From Anaerolineales bacterium (GTDB lineage Bacteria; Chloroflexota; Anaerolineae; Anaerolineales; Villigracilaceae), in NCBI GenBank assembly GCA_016932715.1, contig JAFGCG010000090.1:48040-112039 (forward strand): a stretch of 64,000 bases of DNA. Reading direction: 5' to 3'. The position numbers and the translations under genes are program-made. The notes beneath the pieces were generated by a model. The model was given only the letters and a program-made list of their open reading frames with translations. It made no database searches and was not told the DNA's origin. Of the stretch, positions 16,144-24,675 are shown in pieces. Position 1 is the stretch's first letter. Every line of letters starts with the position of its first letter.

Positions 16144-17574
16144 CTATGACGCAGCTTTCTTAGCCTTGTCGGCTTCGTCGAGGACGTTGGGCGTGTAATA
16201 ATCGGGGTCATCGGGGTTGTTGGGCCGATCTGCACTGGCGAAGAGTCCGCCATACCAATGACCCTCATCCCCTGATGTGCCCGGCTCACCCCCGCCGCTG
16301 CCTGACCCGCCGACCATTTTGCCGTCAACCGAGACGACCACGTTGAAGTGACCGCTTTCCTGATCTGCGCCGCCGATGGACTGCGGCTCCGGCTTCTCTC
16401 CACCTACACCTGAACCTGTATAAGGAATGGGAGAACCTCCTTCCAGTGGGTTGTATATTTTAGACATGCTTACTGAGGTCGAGTTCCAGTTTACAACGTA
16501 GATACCATCGTCTCCACTTATCGTATATTTACCCGAGCTACCCTGATTAGCACTTTTCATTTGAGCCATTTCGAAGGCACGCCGCGCCGTTTTCCCGGCG
16601 CTATCATTGCTTTTGCCTCCGCCGGAATCTGAGTTCCCATGCTTATCCTTCTCCGTGTAGTTGAATTTTGTTCCACCACCTTTATCCTCTCCATACATAC
16701 CGGGGCCATACCCATGTACTGGTAGTCCACCACCCGATGAGGAACTTCCGGACCCATATTTATTTTTGTACCCTTCTATGTCATTACTGCCGGGCACCTT
16801 AGTGCTGTGAGATCCCTCCTGATATCCCGGACCGTAGCCTTCGACAGGACCCGAATGTGTTTTTCCTGGGCCCGATCCATCCAGCATGCCGTGAGTCCCT
16901 TCGCCAATTAAGCCCTTCTCTTTTTGCACCAAGTCCTCGGGAATCAACCGTTCTTTTCCCTGCGGGATGCCAGCTATGTCTGTACCCTCCAGCTTGCCCA
17001 CTTCGACCGTGTTGTCCGCAGCCTGAGCCTGTGACGGGTCTGCGGCCTCCGCGTCGGATACCGGCTCTCCAGGCAGCGCGTCCAAACTATATTCTCCACT
17101 TGCTTCATCGCCCACAGTGGCTTCCTGACCCTGCGCCTGCACGTCATCGTTCTGTCCGCCAAACTCATCCCCCGTCAGTGGATCCTTGCCCAGCTTGTTT
17201 TGCGTCAGATCCTGGATAACAACGTCCGGGTTTTCCAAATTTTGCACGCCCGGCAGGTTGATAGGTGTGGCGGCAGGCTTGTCATCATCACTGGATTCGG
17301 ACGGCTTTGCCTCTTCCAGGTCACCGCGCAGCTTGGGCTGCTGCCCAGACACGCTTTTGTCCTGCTCGACCGCCGCATTCTGCGTCGAGCTTGCAGCGTT
17401 ATTTACCACGCTGGTGAAATCCGTCTGGATGGCTTCGGATTGTTTGTAGTCCCCGGTCCTTTCGACATGAGCCTTCGGCTCGAAGGTTGCCTCGTCCAGT
17501 TTCCGAGCCTCGGTGCTCTCGGTCTTTTCGCCGGTTTCACGGGTTTCCTCGGGTTGAGAAATGATCTCGTCCAT
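16144..17574 (-). CDS. protein C : acidic, glycine-rich uncharacterised protein
   Basis: A 476-aa acidic protein I cannot assign to a family. Residues 1-60 (MDEIISQPEE, LDEATFEPKAHVERTGDYKQ) are shared with C'. A Glu/Asp/Gln-rich central part follows, then from ~230 a Gly/Ser/Tyr-rich region with recurring YGPG motifs (EGYGPGYQEG, HGYGPGMYG), and a compact C-terminus (GKYTISGDDGIYVVNWNS, HFNVVVSVDGKMVGG). There is no signal peptide, lipobox or membrane helix. It is preceded by AAGGAG and follows B in the first A-B-C unit. It could be a structural, surface or exported protein handled by the HerA-type ATPase, but that is speculation. Confidence 0.7.
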   Translation of the reverse strand: MDEIISQPEETRETGEKTESTEARKLDEATFEPKAHVERTGDYKQSEAIQTDFTSVVNNAASSTQNAAVEQDKSVSGQQPKLRGDLEEAKPSESSDDDKPAATPINLPGVQNLENPDVVIQDLTQNKLGKDPLTGDEFGGQNDDVQAQGQEATVGDEASGEYSLDALPGEPVSDAEAADPSQAQAADNTVEVGKLEGTDIAGIPQGKERLIPEDLVQKEKGLIGEGTHGMLDGSGPGKTHSGPVEGYGPGYQEGSHSTKVPGSNDIEGYKNKYGSGSSSSGGGLPVHGYGPGMYGEDKGGGTKFNYTEKDKHGNSDSGGGKSNDSAGKTARRAFEMAQMKSANQGSSGKYTISGDDGIYVVNWNSTSVSMSKIYNPLEGGSPIPYTGSGVGGEKPEPQSIGGADQESGHFNVVVSVDGKMVGGSGSGGGEPGTSGDEGHWYGGLFASADRPNNPDDPDYYTPNVLDEADKAKKAAS

Positions 17575-17623
17575 GTCGACTCCTTATGAAAAAGTAGATA
17601 GTGTTATGAATATGAAACTTCCT

Positions 17624-17651
17624 GCCTCCTCTCCCAATTGGGAGAGGAGGC
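17624..17651. repeat. perfect 12-bp hairpin between B and C
   Basis: GCCTCCTCTCCC, AATT and GGGAGAGGAGGC. It has no T-tract. The CTCTCCC...GGGAGAG core resembles a dispersed hairpin repeat. Confidence 0.6.
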
Positions 17652-17665
17652 GATTCCGGTCACCT

Positions 17666-18577
17666 TTACTTGACTTTAATGTTATTCAAGGCATTATTCC
17701 CACTGTTTGCATCGTTGGCGGGCGGCGTGATCTTGCAGGAGACATACAGTTCCTTCATTTGGGGATCGCGCGCGTATCCTGTCTCGTAATCGGCTGTCTG
17801 GCCCGGGGCAAGGTTAATCGTGATTGTTTTGTTCTGGGGTGGCGGATAAGAATCCTGACCATTCGGCTTGATAACCTTAGCCTGACAACTTACCTTGATG
17901 TTGTTCTTCACGTCCTGGGTGCCTGCGTTCCTGATCCGGATCATGATCTTCCCCGAGGCGGCGGAGTAGATCTGGTTCACTCCAAGATCGAGAAAGTAAA
18001 ACTGCACAACCAAAAAGGTGGGCGTTGGGGTAGGTCCTTTCTTCGTCGGCGCAGGCTTTTGAGCAGGTTTTTGAGTAGGCTGGGGTTGTGGGGGGGGAGG
18101 CGGATTCCCCTGGTTTTCCTGCACGACATTCACCGTGACCTCACGTTCCTGGACCTGTTCACCGGCGCGCACTGTCAGGCGATAATTGGTCGTTGCTTGT
18201 GGACAAACTTCTCGAACGCCACCCTGGTCGACGCGTTCTCCATTTAGCGTGACTTCAGCCGCTCCCTGCACGCCCCATTCCAGGGGAGTACATTCACCGG
18301 ATCGGATCTCTGTGCGGTGGGCAAGGAAGAAAGCAATCTGTGCTTCACCGGCTTGCTCGGGCGGAACTTCCTCCGGCGGACGATTCTCTTCGGGCCGAAC
18401 TTCTTCCGGTGGACGGTTCTCTTCGGGCCGAACTTCTTCCGGTGGACGGTTCTCTTCGGGCCGAACTTCCTCCAGCGGCACGTCATTGGATGCGGGAACC
18501 ACTTTGAAGGGCAGGCTGCAACTTGTGGTCACCAATGCCAGGGCAATGAAAGCCGTGATCAAACTATTTTTTTTCAT
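17666..18577 (-). CDS. protein B : lipoprotein with 11-aa Pro/Glu repeats and two beta domains
   Basis: A 303-aa lipoprotein. The signal peptide ends in TTSC, then SLPFKVVPASND matches the mature N-terminus of B'. Three 11-residue repeats (EVRPEENRPPE) form a stiff acidic linker. An Ig-like domain follows (CTPLEWGVQGAAEVTLNG, then TTNYRLTVRAGEQ) and, after a Pro/Thr/Lys linker, a C-terminal CARDB-like domain (IRIRNAGTQDVKNN, INLAPGQTADYETGY). It is expected on the outer face of the membrane. A sits 332 bp upstream with a terminator-like hairpin between, so B may also have its own promoter. Confidence 0.8.
   Translation of the reverse strand: MKKNSLITAFIALALVTTSCSLPFKVVPASNDVPLEEVRPEENRPPEEVRPEENRPPEEVRPEENRPPEEVPPEQAGEAQIAFFLAHRTEIRSGECTPLEWGVQGAAEVTLNGERVDQGGVREVCPQATTNYRLTVRAGEQVQEREVTVNVVQENQGNPPPPPQPQPTQKPAQKPAPTKKGPTPTPTFLVVQFYFLDLGVNQIYSAASGKIMIRIRNAGTQDVKNNIKVSCQAKVIKPNGQDSYPPPQNKTITINLAPGQTADYETGYARDPQMKELYVSCKITPPANDANSGNNALNNIKVK
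18364..18462. repeat. 33-bp tandem repeat inside protein B
   Basis: Three consecutive 33-bp units (one diverged, two identical) and a partial fourth encode the 11-aa repeat EVRPEENRPPE. The reading frame is preserved, so copy-number change would alter linker length without disrupting the lipoprotein. Confidence 0.85.
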
Positions 18578-18761
18578 CTTACACTCTCCTTTTCAATAGA
18601 TATATGAAATTTATGCGATGTGTACATGGTGAGTTCGTGTGAGGAGAGTTGATATGCTATTGGTTGAGCCTCGAACGTCGAACTCCTGGGAAAATATATG
18701 TAGTATGGCTGGTGGGTGTTCTGCCTCCTTTCAAATCTCGACTCCTGATTCTGGAAAACAA

Positions 18762-18831
18762 AAAGCTCCTTATTCATGCGTCGGACAGACCTGGCAATTG
18801 CCTGGGTCGGTCCTGAGCAGAGTAAGGAGCT
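18762..18831 (-). terminator. long terminator/attenuator hairpin after protein A
   Basis: On the minus strand AGCTCCTTA pairs with TAAGGAGCT at the base, and GGACCGACCC/GGTCTGTCC pair higher up. The stem is followed by TTTTTGTTTT. It lies 78 bp after the A stop. The 18578-18763 segment between it and B has no gene I accept and may hold B's own promoter. Confidence 0.7.
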
Positions 18832-18909
18832 AGTGGTGTGGTCTCAGGAAAATTATTTAGTTGAGCTTATTCTATACAGTTTTCTTTAAAAGACTATGGT
18901 TCTCTGTTC

Positions 18910-19647
18910 CTATTTTGAACGATGATTGGAAAGCGTCGCCAGGACCGACAGCCTTTGTACTTGATCGCGGCCGGCAGCCTGGAAAGTCAGCAGTTGTTCC
19001 TCCGGCAGTGCCCGCCGTGACTTTGCCATTGCCAGCAGGAGCAGGCAGTATGACATGTTCTTCAGATGTTCCGGCGTGATGATATATGTTTCGTCGCTGC
19101 CTGTTATCTGATGGAGGTGGCGCAGTGCGAATCCCCATACGGCATAAATGGGACTTTGTTCAGCAGGGGGCTTCCGTGTTTCGGTCTCCAGCATTTCCTG
19201 CAAAACATTGAACTGCGGTTCTGAGATCAGTGTAAAGTAACCGTACCAGCAGGGAAGACTGCAGAAGGAACAACCCTTCTTGCGGTGCAAACGATTTTCG
19301 GGTTTGGCTCGCTGCGGCAGCTGCGCGATGCGAGCTATCACCTCCTGGTAGGTCGTTACTTTTTCGGGGCTTTGATCCGCCTCACCCGCTGCCTGGATCA
19401 AAGCCTCCACATATTCCTGGCTTGGTTCGCGCGTGCCTTCATGATAAGCCACGATCCGGCGGCTGACCTCCGGGATGACCTCCTTGAGATACTCTTCCTC
19501 CCTCACCCTGCCATCCTCGGCAAATTGCCTGATGAGCGGCCGGGTGACATCTTTGAAATCCGTGATGCTGTCCACCGGACAGTAGGCAAGCAGATAAAAG
19601 TAGGCAATAGTTCTTTTCAGGATTTCAGTGGAAATATTGCCATTCAC
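18910..19647 (-). CDS. protein A : uncharacterised Cys-motif protein
   Basis: A 245-aa paralogue of A'. Shared blocks are RTIAYFYLLAYCP near the start, IPEVSRRIVAYHEGTREPS near 65, ENRLHRKKGCSFCSLPC near 120 (C-x2-C-x3-C), YGYFTLISEPQFNVLQEML, and LLLLAMAKSRRALPEEQL near the end. It is soluble and mostly helical by inspection. The start appears to be a GTG at 19647, 35 bp after the HerA-type ATPase stop, with only a weak ribosome site. A bound Fe-S or Zn site is likely from the Cys cluster. Function is unknown. Confidence 0.75.
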   Translation of the reverse strand: MNGNISTEILKRTIAYFYLLAYCPVDSITDFKDVTRPLIRQFAEDGRVREEEYLKEVIPEVSRRIVAYHEGTREPSQEYVEALIQAAGEADQSPEKVTTYQEVIARIAQLPQRAKPENRLHRKKGCSFCSLPCWYGYFTLISEPQFNVLQEMLETETRKPPAEQSPIYAVWGFALRHLHQITGSDETYIITPEHLKNMSYCLLLLAMAKSRRALPEEQLLTFQAAGRDQVQRLSVLATLSNHRSK

Positions 19648-19682
19648 GTCATCATCTTCTTTCTTTTGGTGCTCATTGGTCT

Positions 19683-22484
19683 CTAGGCTGGAGGTTTGGG
19701 AATGGGCGTATGCGAGACTTTCACCCAGGAGGCACCGTCATCCTGGATGCCGCACACGATCGCCTGGCCCACTTTGAGGCGCGCGATCACTTTGGCCTGA
19801 TCCTCCGTCAATGCCATCGCACCCGCCATGGCCTGACAGTCGTCCGCAGCAACCAGGCGGTGGACGATTTTCAGGTTCGTGTTCTTCAGCGCATCCGGCA
19901 CGAGTTTGGAAGGTACCTGGTCGATGATCGCCAGTCCCTGGCCGTAGGCGCGGATCTCTGCCAGGATATCGGCGAACATCTCGCCCATTTTGACCTGTGG
20001 GTTGGCGCTGTCAGCCACGAAGTGAGCAGAGCGCAAAATACGATGCGCCTCTTCGATCACCGCCAGGTGGAGCAGTTCACTGGATTCCGGCGAGCCGGCA
20101 CTTTCGTGCTGAGCCTGACGATATTCATACATGAAATTCAGCAAGAGCGCCATGGTGAAGCATTTGTCGGCGTCGTCGCCCATCTGCTGCAGGTTGATGA
20201 CGACCGGCTGGTCGAAGAGTTCTGCCCAGGGTGTCGAGGCCGGCTGGTCGAAGAGACGGCCCTTCCAGCCGCGCATCAGGCTGCCGATGCGCGTCCGCAG
20301 CGCGGCGGTAATGTTATCGGTGATGCGCTGCTCATAGCCTTTGGCGCGCACCAGTCCGGTCACGCGGGCGTGCAGCTGGCTGAGCGTCGGGCATTGGATG
20401 TCTTCGGGCGGCAGGTCATTCTCCAGCCAGCCCTGACTTGCGTAAAGATCGACCAGCGCCTCCTCCAGGATGACCGGCAGGATCTCGTACATGGGGAAGC
20501 TGGCATTGAAGATGGATTTCAGCCGGTCGAGATGGGGCAGGACCTGGGTCAGCGCGCCCGGCATACGGATGATGTCAAAGGGGTTGAGGCGCAGCTCGTT
20601 GATAGGGCTGCCACCCCACTCACTTCGCCCGGGAATGTATACAGCGATCTTGCGGTCGAACGTGCCGGCCCGGTTGTATGCCAGCGCCATCTGAACATAT
20701 TCATCCTTGGCGGGTTCGATGACCAGGAAGTTCCGGCCATGCTCCATCAGGCTGGTGATCAGGCGGCGGCAGGTGTTCGATTTGCCGCTGCCGGTAATGC
20801 CAGTGATGAAGATGTGGCGGGTCAATGTGTTGAGATCCACGTTGTAATCCAGGTCCCCGATCTCCTCGCCGCCCTCGAGCAGGTTCCCCAGGCAGAGCGT
20901 GACGCCCGATGCCTCCACCGGCGGCGGGTTCAGGCTGAAGAACGCTGATGGCTGCATCGGCATGCCGGGCATCTCACGCAATGGAAGATTGGCGAGCAGG
21001 GATAGTTCTTCCGTGTTAAGCGGTGTGGTCAGGTTCTCGAACGCCTCTCCCAGCGGATGGTGGAGCTGGTCATCTTCCCCCGGCGCGAACAACCGGAGAG
21101 GCGGGTGCTGGAAGGCGTCCAACGCGACCTGGATCTGTCCATCCCATAGAGGCTTCAAGTCATGGGCGCGGATAGGTTCACCAGCACTCTTCGCCCCACT
21201 GACCAGTGCCTTGAACTGGGCCTGGCCCTGGGCGGCAGCTTCACTCTGGTCGCTGATCAGATATACACCGACGTTCCAGCAGCCTAGCGACTTGGCGATC
21301 TCGAAACGCGCCGCGGTCTTCTCCAGCAGCTTGACGCAAGCCTCGGCATGTTTGTTGAGATACTCCTGCCCGAACGACATCGACTCGCTCGACGTGGTCC
21401 CCTCGCTGGTCGACAGGCCGGTCGACTTGCTCCTCCCCTCCGTCTCCGAGAAGCTGGTTCCACCTGAAGCTGAGGTGTTCGAGGACGGTAGCAGCTGCCC
21501 GAACAGGCCCATCATTCCGGAGAGCAGGAAGGGTCCGCCGGCAGCCAGCAGCAACCCGGATACGGCGGCCAGCCCGGCGACTTTAAAGCCTTTCCCCGCG
21601 CCGCTCGACTTTTCAACCATTTCGCCCAATACACCCTTGCTTTTGCCGCTGCTCTTGCCTTCGGAAGTGCCGCGCGAAGTGCCGGAGGACGTGGTATCAC
21701 TCTCACTGCGTGAGACGGAGGACGAGGTCCCCGTGTTGGCGCTGCGCTGGATGGTGGACTTGGTAAAGGCATGAACCTGCCCTGCCAGCGTATGGCAGGC
21801 GGTCACGATGCTGCTCACCTCTCGTTCCGGCATGGGATCGGCGATGACCATATAAATGTACGGCTTGCCGCGCAAGCCGCGCATGAACCGATCCAGGCTT
21901 TGCGGATATTCCTCGAGCTTTTCTCCGGATTTGGCAGAGGGAATGCCGGTGAAGGCGCGCCCATAGCGATAGGTGCTGAGTGGGGCATGGATACGATCGA
22001 CGATTTGCTTGTAATCGCCGACGGCCTTGACGCGCGTCCCGGGCCAGTTGGCGCACAGGAATTGACCCAGTTGGGCGGCGAAGAACCTGGGCTGGGTCCC
22101 GGGGGCTTTGGCATTCACGCCGATAAAGATGCGGCTGCGCAGACCATCGCTGCTGATGACAAAGATCATCGTGTAGCGGGGATCGTGACAGGCCGCCAGG
22201 GTCGTCTGGATCGCCTTGAAATATTCCCCGGGCTTTTCGGTGACCGGTTTGCCGACCTGCTCGATTTCCAGAAATGCCAGGTCCTGCTGCTGCGGCGCGT
22301 CGAAGGGGATCAGGCGCAGTGAATCGTTCTCGAAGACCGGCCCATCCAGGTAGTCACGGCCGAGTGTGAACAACAGAGACTTGGACAGGGCATCGCCCGC
22401 TAACATCAGCGTTTCCGCCGAGGGGATTTCAGCCATGCCGGATTCTGGTTCGTCTGCCGGGATCAACTGTTTTTCTTCAGCCAT
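19683..22484 (-). CDS. HerA/FtsK-like ATPase with Ser-rich region and membrane segment
   Basis: A 933-aa protein. The N-terminal ~250 residues form a domain I do not recognise. Residues ~255-400 are Ser/Thr/Gly-rich low complexity flanking a hydrophobic stretch (VAGLAAVSGLLLAAGGPFLLSG) that could insert in the membrane. The C-terminal half is a HerA/DUF87 motor: Walker A GITGSGKSNT near 565 and Walker B LLHLAVIEEAHRIL near 806, then the sensor-like AIIDQVPSKL. The family translocates DNA or polypeptides as hexamers. The ATG at 22484 overlaps the Hsp70-FHA stop by 8 bp; the longer ORF to 22553 lies within the upstream gene. No NurA nuclease partner is present. Confidence 0.85.
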   Translation of the reverse strand: MAEEKQLIPADEPESGMAEIPSAETLMLAGDALSKSLLFTLGRDYLDGPVFENDSLRLIPFDAPQQQDLAFLEIEQVGKPVTEKPGEYFKAIQTTLAACHDPRYTMIFVISSDGLRSRIFIGVNAKAPGTQPRFFAAQLGQFLCANWPGTRVKAVGDYKQIVDRIHAPLSTYRYGRAFTGIPSAKSGEKLEEYPQSLDRFMRGLRGKPYIYMVIADPMPEREVSSIVTACHTLAGQVHAFTKSTIQRSANTGTSSSVSRSESDTTSSGTSRGTSEGKSSGKSKGVLGEMVEKSSGAGKGFKVAGLAAVSGLLLAAGGPFLLSGMMGLFGQLLPSSNTSASGGTSFSETEGRSKSTGLSTSEGTTSSESMSFGQEYLNKHAEACVKLLEKTAARFEIAKSLGCWNVGVYLISDQSEAAAQGQAQFKALVSGAKSAGEPIRAHDLKPLWDGQIQVALDAFQHPPLRLFAPGEDDQLHHPLGEAFENLTTPLNTEELSLLANLPLREMPGMPMQPSAFFSLNPPPVEASGVTLCLGNLLEGGEEIGDLDYNVDLNTLTRHIFITGITGSGKSNTCRRLITSLMEHGRNFLVIEPAKDEYVQMALAYNRAGTFDRKIAVYIPGRSEWGGSPINELRLNPFDIIRMPGALTQVLPHLDRLKSIFNASFPMYEILPVILEEALVDLYASQGWLENDLPPEDIQCPTLSQLHARVTGLVRAKGYEQRITDNITAALRTRIGSLMRGWKGRLFDQPASTPWAELFDQPVVINLQQMGDDADKCFTMALLLNFMYEYRQAQHESAGSPESSELLHLAVIEEAHRILRSAHFVADSANPQVKMGEMFADILAEIRAYGQGLAIIDQVPSKLVPDALKNTNLKIVHRLVAADDCQAMAGAMALTEDQAKVIARLKVGQAIVCGIQDDGASWVKVSHTPIPKPPA

Positions 22485-24072
22485 CGTCCTCACCACCTTT
22501 GGTTGCCTGATTCCACGAGAGAACGAACTTCGTACTGCCGATGGCAACCTCATCGCCGGAAACCAATGGGTACGATTTGTGCGGCGTCAGGCGCTCGCCG
22601 TTCTTAAACGTCCCATTCGTGCTGCCAAGATCGACGACCTCCAGCCTCTCATCTTTTGCGTGAAATTCAGCATGGAAACGCGAGATGTTCAAATCATCGA
22701 TTTTGATGTCATTTCCCTTCCCCCGGCCGATTGTGGTGACGCCAGAGTGAAGGACGGTAATTTCGTCCTCCGCCGAGATCAGCGCCCAGGACGGCCCTGA
22801 ATCTGTTTCTTCGGGCTTCAGCGCCCCGGACGGGAAAATGATCGAGCTTTCAGCCTGCATGGCTGAGACACCGAACTCCAGGCCGATCCCCTGGGCGACG
22901 ATTTCATCCGCGTTATCGGCGATGATCACCTTTTGACTGCCAAAGTAGGAGTGCAGATATTCGACAATCGAAAAGAGTTGCGCGCCGCCGCCTACCAGAA
23001 TGACCTGCCCGATCTCTTCCCGGCGGATCGCGATGGCTGCCAAAGCCTTGTCCAGCAAGCGATGGAACTCCTCGTCCAGTGAACGCGTAATCTCGCGGAA
23101 GCGCACCTCACTCAGGGTGATGGTGCGGCGGTACACCTTGCCGTCTCGCGTCACGAGCGTGATTGTGCGCTGGGGTGTATGTTTTCCACGATTGGGGTGT
23201 ATCAACTGGCGGCTCAATGATTCCTTGAGACGCTGACCGGAGATGCGCAAAGAGATCAAGGCCGAGGGATCATCGATTAACGCCGTTGCAGGAATGGACA
23301 GCTCATCAGCGATGCTCTTTGCCAGTTCGGCATCGTACAGACCGCCGCCGAAGAGCTCGCCGTAACGTCCGAGGTATTCCAGATTGCCGCTCTTCGAATG
23401 AACTTGCCCGGCAATGATATCCGTTGTGCTGCCGCCGATGTCGATGATCAAGGTGATTTCCGCCGCATCCTGTCCTCCCAGCATCCCGCCTCGCTGCAGG
23501 CTCAAGATGGCGCCATCCGGCTCCGAGACGAAACGGACCTGCTCGAACGATTCACCGAGACAACCGCGGACCAGCTGCGTGAACTCTTTGAATACCTGCC
23601 CTCCATGATCGTAACGCCAGTGTACCGGATAGGCGAAGGCAAAATGAACACGGTCATCAAAAGCTTCCGCGCGCAGCTTTTCCTGCCGAAGCTGGTCCAG
23701 CACGGCGGTTAAGAGCATCCTGGTGTATTCCAGCGCCTGGGTATGAGTGTAGCATCTTTGATGGGGCAGGGGGTTTTGTTGGATGTGGGCGCCAATGCAT
23801 GGCTTGAAATAATCACGCACGCGCTCACGCGTATGTTCGTTCTCCAACTCCTGCTGGGCGGTTTCGCCAAAGCTCTCAAGGGCCGACCCGGCCGGATCAA
23901 GGCAAATCACTGCCGGCAGTTTACGATCGATGAAACTGGTCAGCGGCGAAGGCTGCGGCTCGCCCAACATCTGGGCACTCCCATCGGACATCTTATACGT
24001 TGCCCGGAAGAGCCGCCAGTTTGTTGCACCACAGTCCAGTGCGAAGAGGGTTAATTGCCCTTTGTTTGACAT
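22477..24072 (-). CDS. Hsp70-like ATPase fused to a C-terminal FHA domain
   Basis: A 531-aa fusion. Residues ~8-410 follow the actin/Hsp70 nucleotide fold: phosphate-1 FALDCGATNWRLF, phosphate-2 LIIDIGGSTTDII near 214, adenosine motif QVILVGGGAQLF near 357. No canonical substrate-binding domain follows; instead residues ~435-525 form an FHA domain (TTIGRGKGNDIKI, NISRFHAEFH, DLGSTNGTFKNG) with the Arg, Ser/His and Asn that bind phosphothreonine. It heads the cluster and overlaps the HerA-type ATPase gene. It probably senses a phosphorylated partner and drives assembly of the system, with the nearby Ser/Thr kinase as a candidate writer. A weak minus-strand TATAAT is at 24176-24171. Confidence 0.88.
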   Translation of the reverse strand: MSNKGQLTLFALDCGATNWRLFRATYKMSDGSAQMLGEPQPSPLTSFIDRKLPAVICLDPAGSALESFGETAQQELENEHTRERVRDYFKPCIGAHIQQNPLPHQRCYTHTQALEYTRMLLTAVLDQLRQEKLRAEAFDDRVHFAFAYPVHWRYDHGGQVFKEFTQLVRGCLGESFEQVRFVSEPDGAILSLQRGGMLGGQDAAEITLIIDIGGSTTDIIAGQVHSKSGNLEYLGRYGELFGGGLYDAELAKSIADELSIPATALIDDPSALISLRISGQRLKESLSRQLIHPNRGKHTPQRTITLVTRDGKVYRRTITLSEVRFREITRSLDEEFHRLLDKALAAIAIRREEIGQVILVGGGAQLFSIVEYLHSYFGSQKVIIADNADEIVAQGIGLEFGVSAMQAESSIIFPSGALKPEETDSGPSWALISAEDEITVLHSGVTTIGRGKGNDIKIDDLNISRFHAEFHAKDERLEVVDLGSTNGTFKNGERLTPHKSYPLVSGDEVAIGSTKFVLSWNQATKGGEDDG

Positions 24073-24170
24073 GATTTATTCTGCGCATCGCAACATCAAC
24101 CAACACTTTTAGGAGGGTGACCACAGTACCTTTAATATGTTTTCCCCCCTGCTGTTGGAACGATAAAATT

Positions 24171-24176
24171 ATTATA
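24171..24176 (-). promoter_or_regulatory. possible -10 box of the Hsp70-FHA operon
   Basis: Minus-strand TATAAT about 100 nt before the start codon, inside an A+T-rich stretch. The -35 is weak. The 24073-24345 segment has no other recognisable feature. Confidence 0.35.
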
Positions 24177-24359
24177 TCGTAAACCCAATGCTCATACATC
24201 AGCCGAATTTCCTAACCATACCTTCCAGGTGATCAAATTCCTTTCTTTCAAGTGAGAAGTGCCCGGCAGACGGCAGAGGCCATGCGGGTGATAGGTATTC
24301 GCTGGAATAGGAACAGAGTCCTGATTTCCTTTTCTGACGAATGGTTACAATGAGACAAG

Positions 24360-24497
24360 CTAAATAGTTTTCCTGAGATCACTCCCATAGCTCCTTTTCC
24401 TGCTCAGGACTGACCCTATGCCATCGCAAGGAGGGGAGTGTCCAATTCGAGTGAATTGAGACAGTCTGTGCTTGCTGGCACAGACTGTCTTTTTTTC
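24360..24497 (+). ncRNA. candidate structured RNA or leader ending in a strong terminator
   Basis: This gap has no supported gene. CACTCCC and CTCCTT on the 5' side both pair with AAGGAGGGGAGTG 40 nt later, giving a 13-bp interrupted stem. An alternative stem CCTGAG/CTCAGG would compete with it. A small AATTC-GAGT-GAATT hairpin follows, then a perfect 13-bp terminator (AGACAGTCTGTGC / GCACAGACTGTCT) with TTTTTTT. A TACAAT box at 24346-24351 could start it. It may be an independent small RNA or a regulatory leader for the redox operon whose first gene starts at 24676. It matches no RNA family I can recall with certainty. Confidence 0.5.
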
Positions 24498-24675
24498 TGC
24501 ATACCACGAGTCAAATGCCACCAGTCGGTGCAATGCAGGAATACCGGCTTAAATTGGACAATCTGTATAAAGTAACATATATCAGATGGACTTATGACAG
24601 TCGGCAGTGGTGCAAAAAGGGCGATTGTGTTATCTCTGAATGAGATTGCTTGAAAATAATGAATTAAGGAATCTT

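Noticed and set aside
16077-16403. 108-aa minus-strand ORF overlapping the end of protein C
   Set aside because: It is a frame-shifted reading of the C gene with no ribosome site; C itself has a paralogue and a good start.
18364-18462. CRISPR-like repeats
   Set aside because: Units are directly tandem without spacers and encode an in-frame 11-residue protein repeat.
19710-20948. 412-aa plus-strand ORF opposite the HerA-type ATPase
   Set aside because: Antisense to the Walker-motif domain; composition typical of a complementary frame.
14287-24072. Type VII (ESX) secretion locus
   Set aside because: There are no WXG100 proteins, EccB/EccD-type membrane genes or triple-ATPase EccC; only the general presence of an ATPase and an FHA domain is shared.
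24459-24497. Terminator for the Hsp70-FHA operon
   Set aside because: The T-tract is on the plus strand and the hairpin lies upstream of that operon's start, not after its end.
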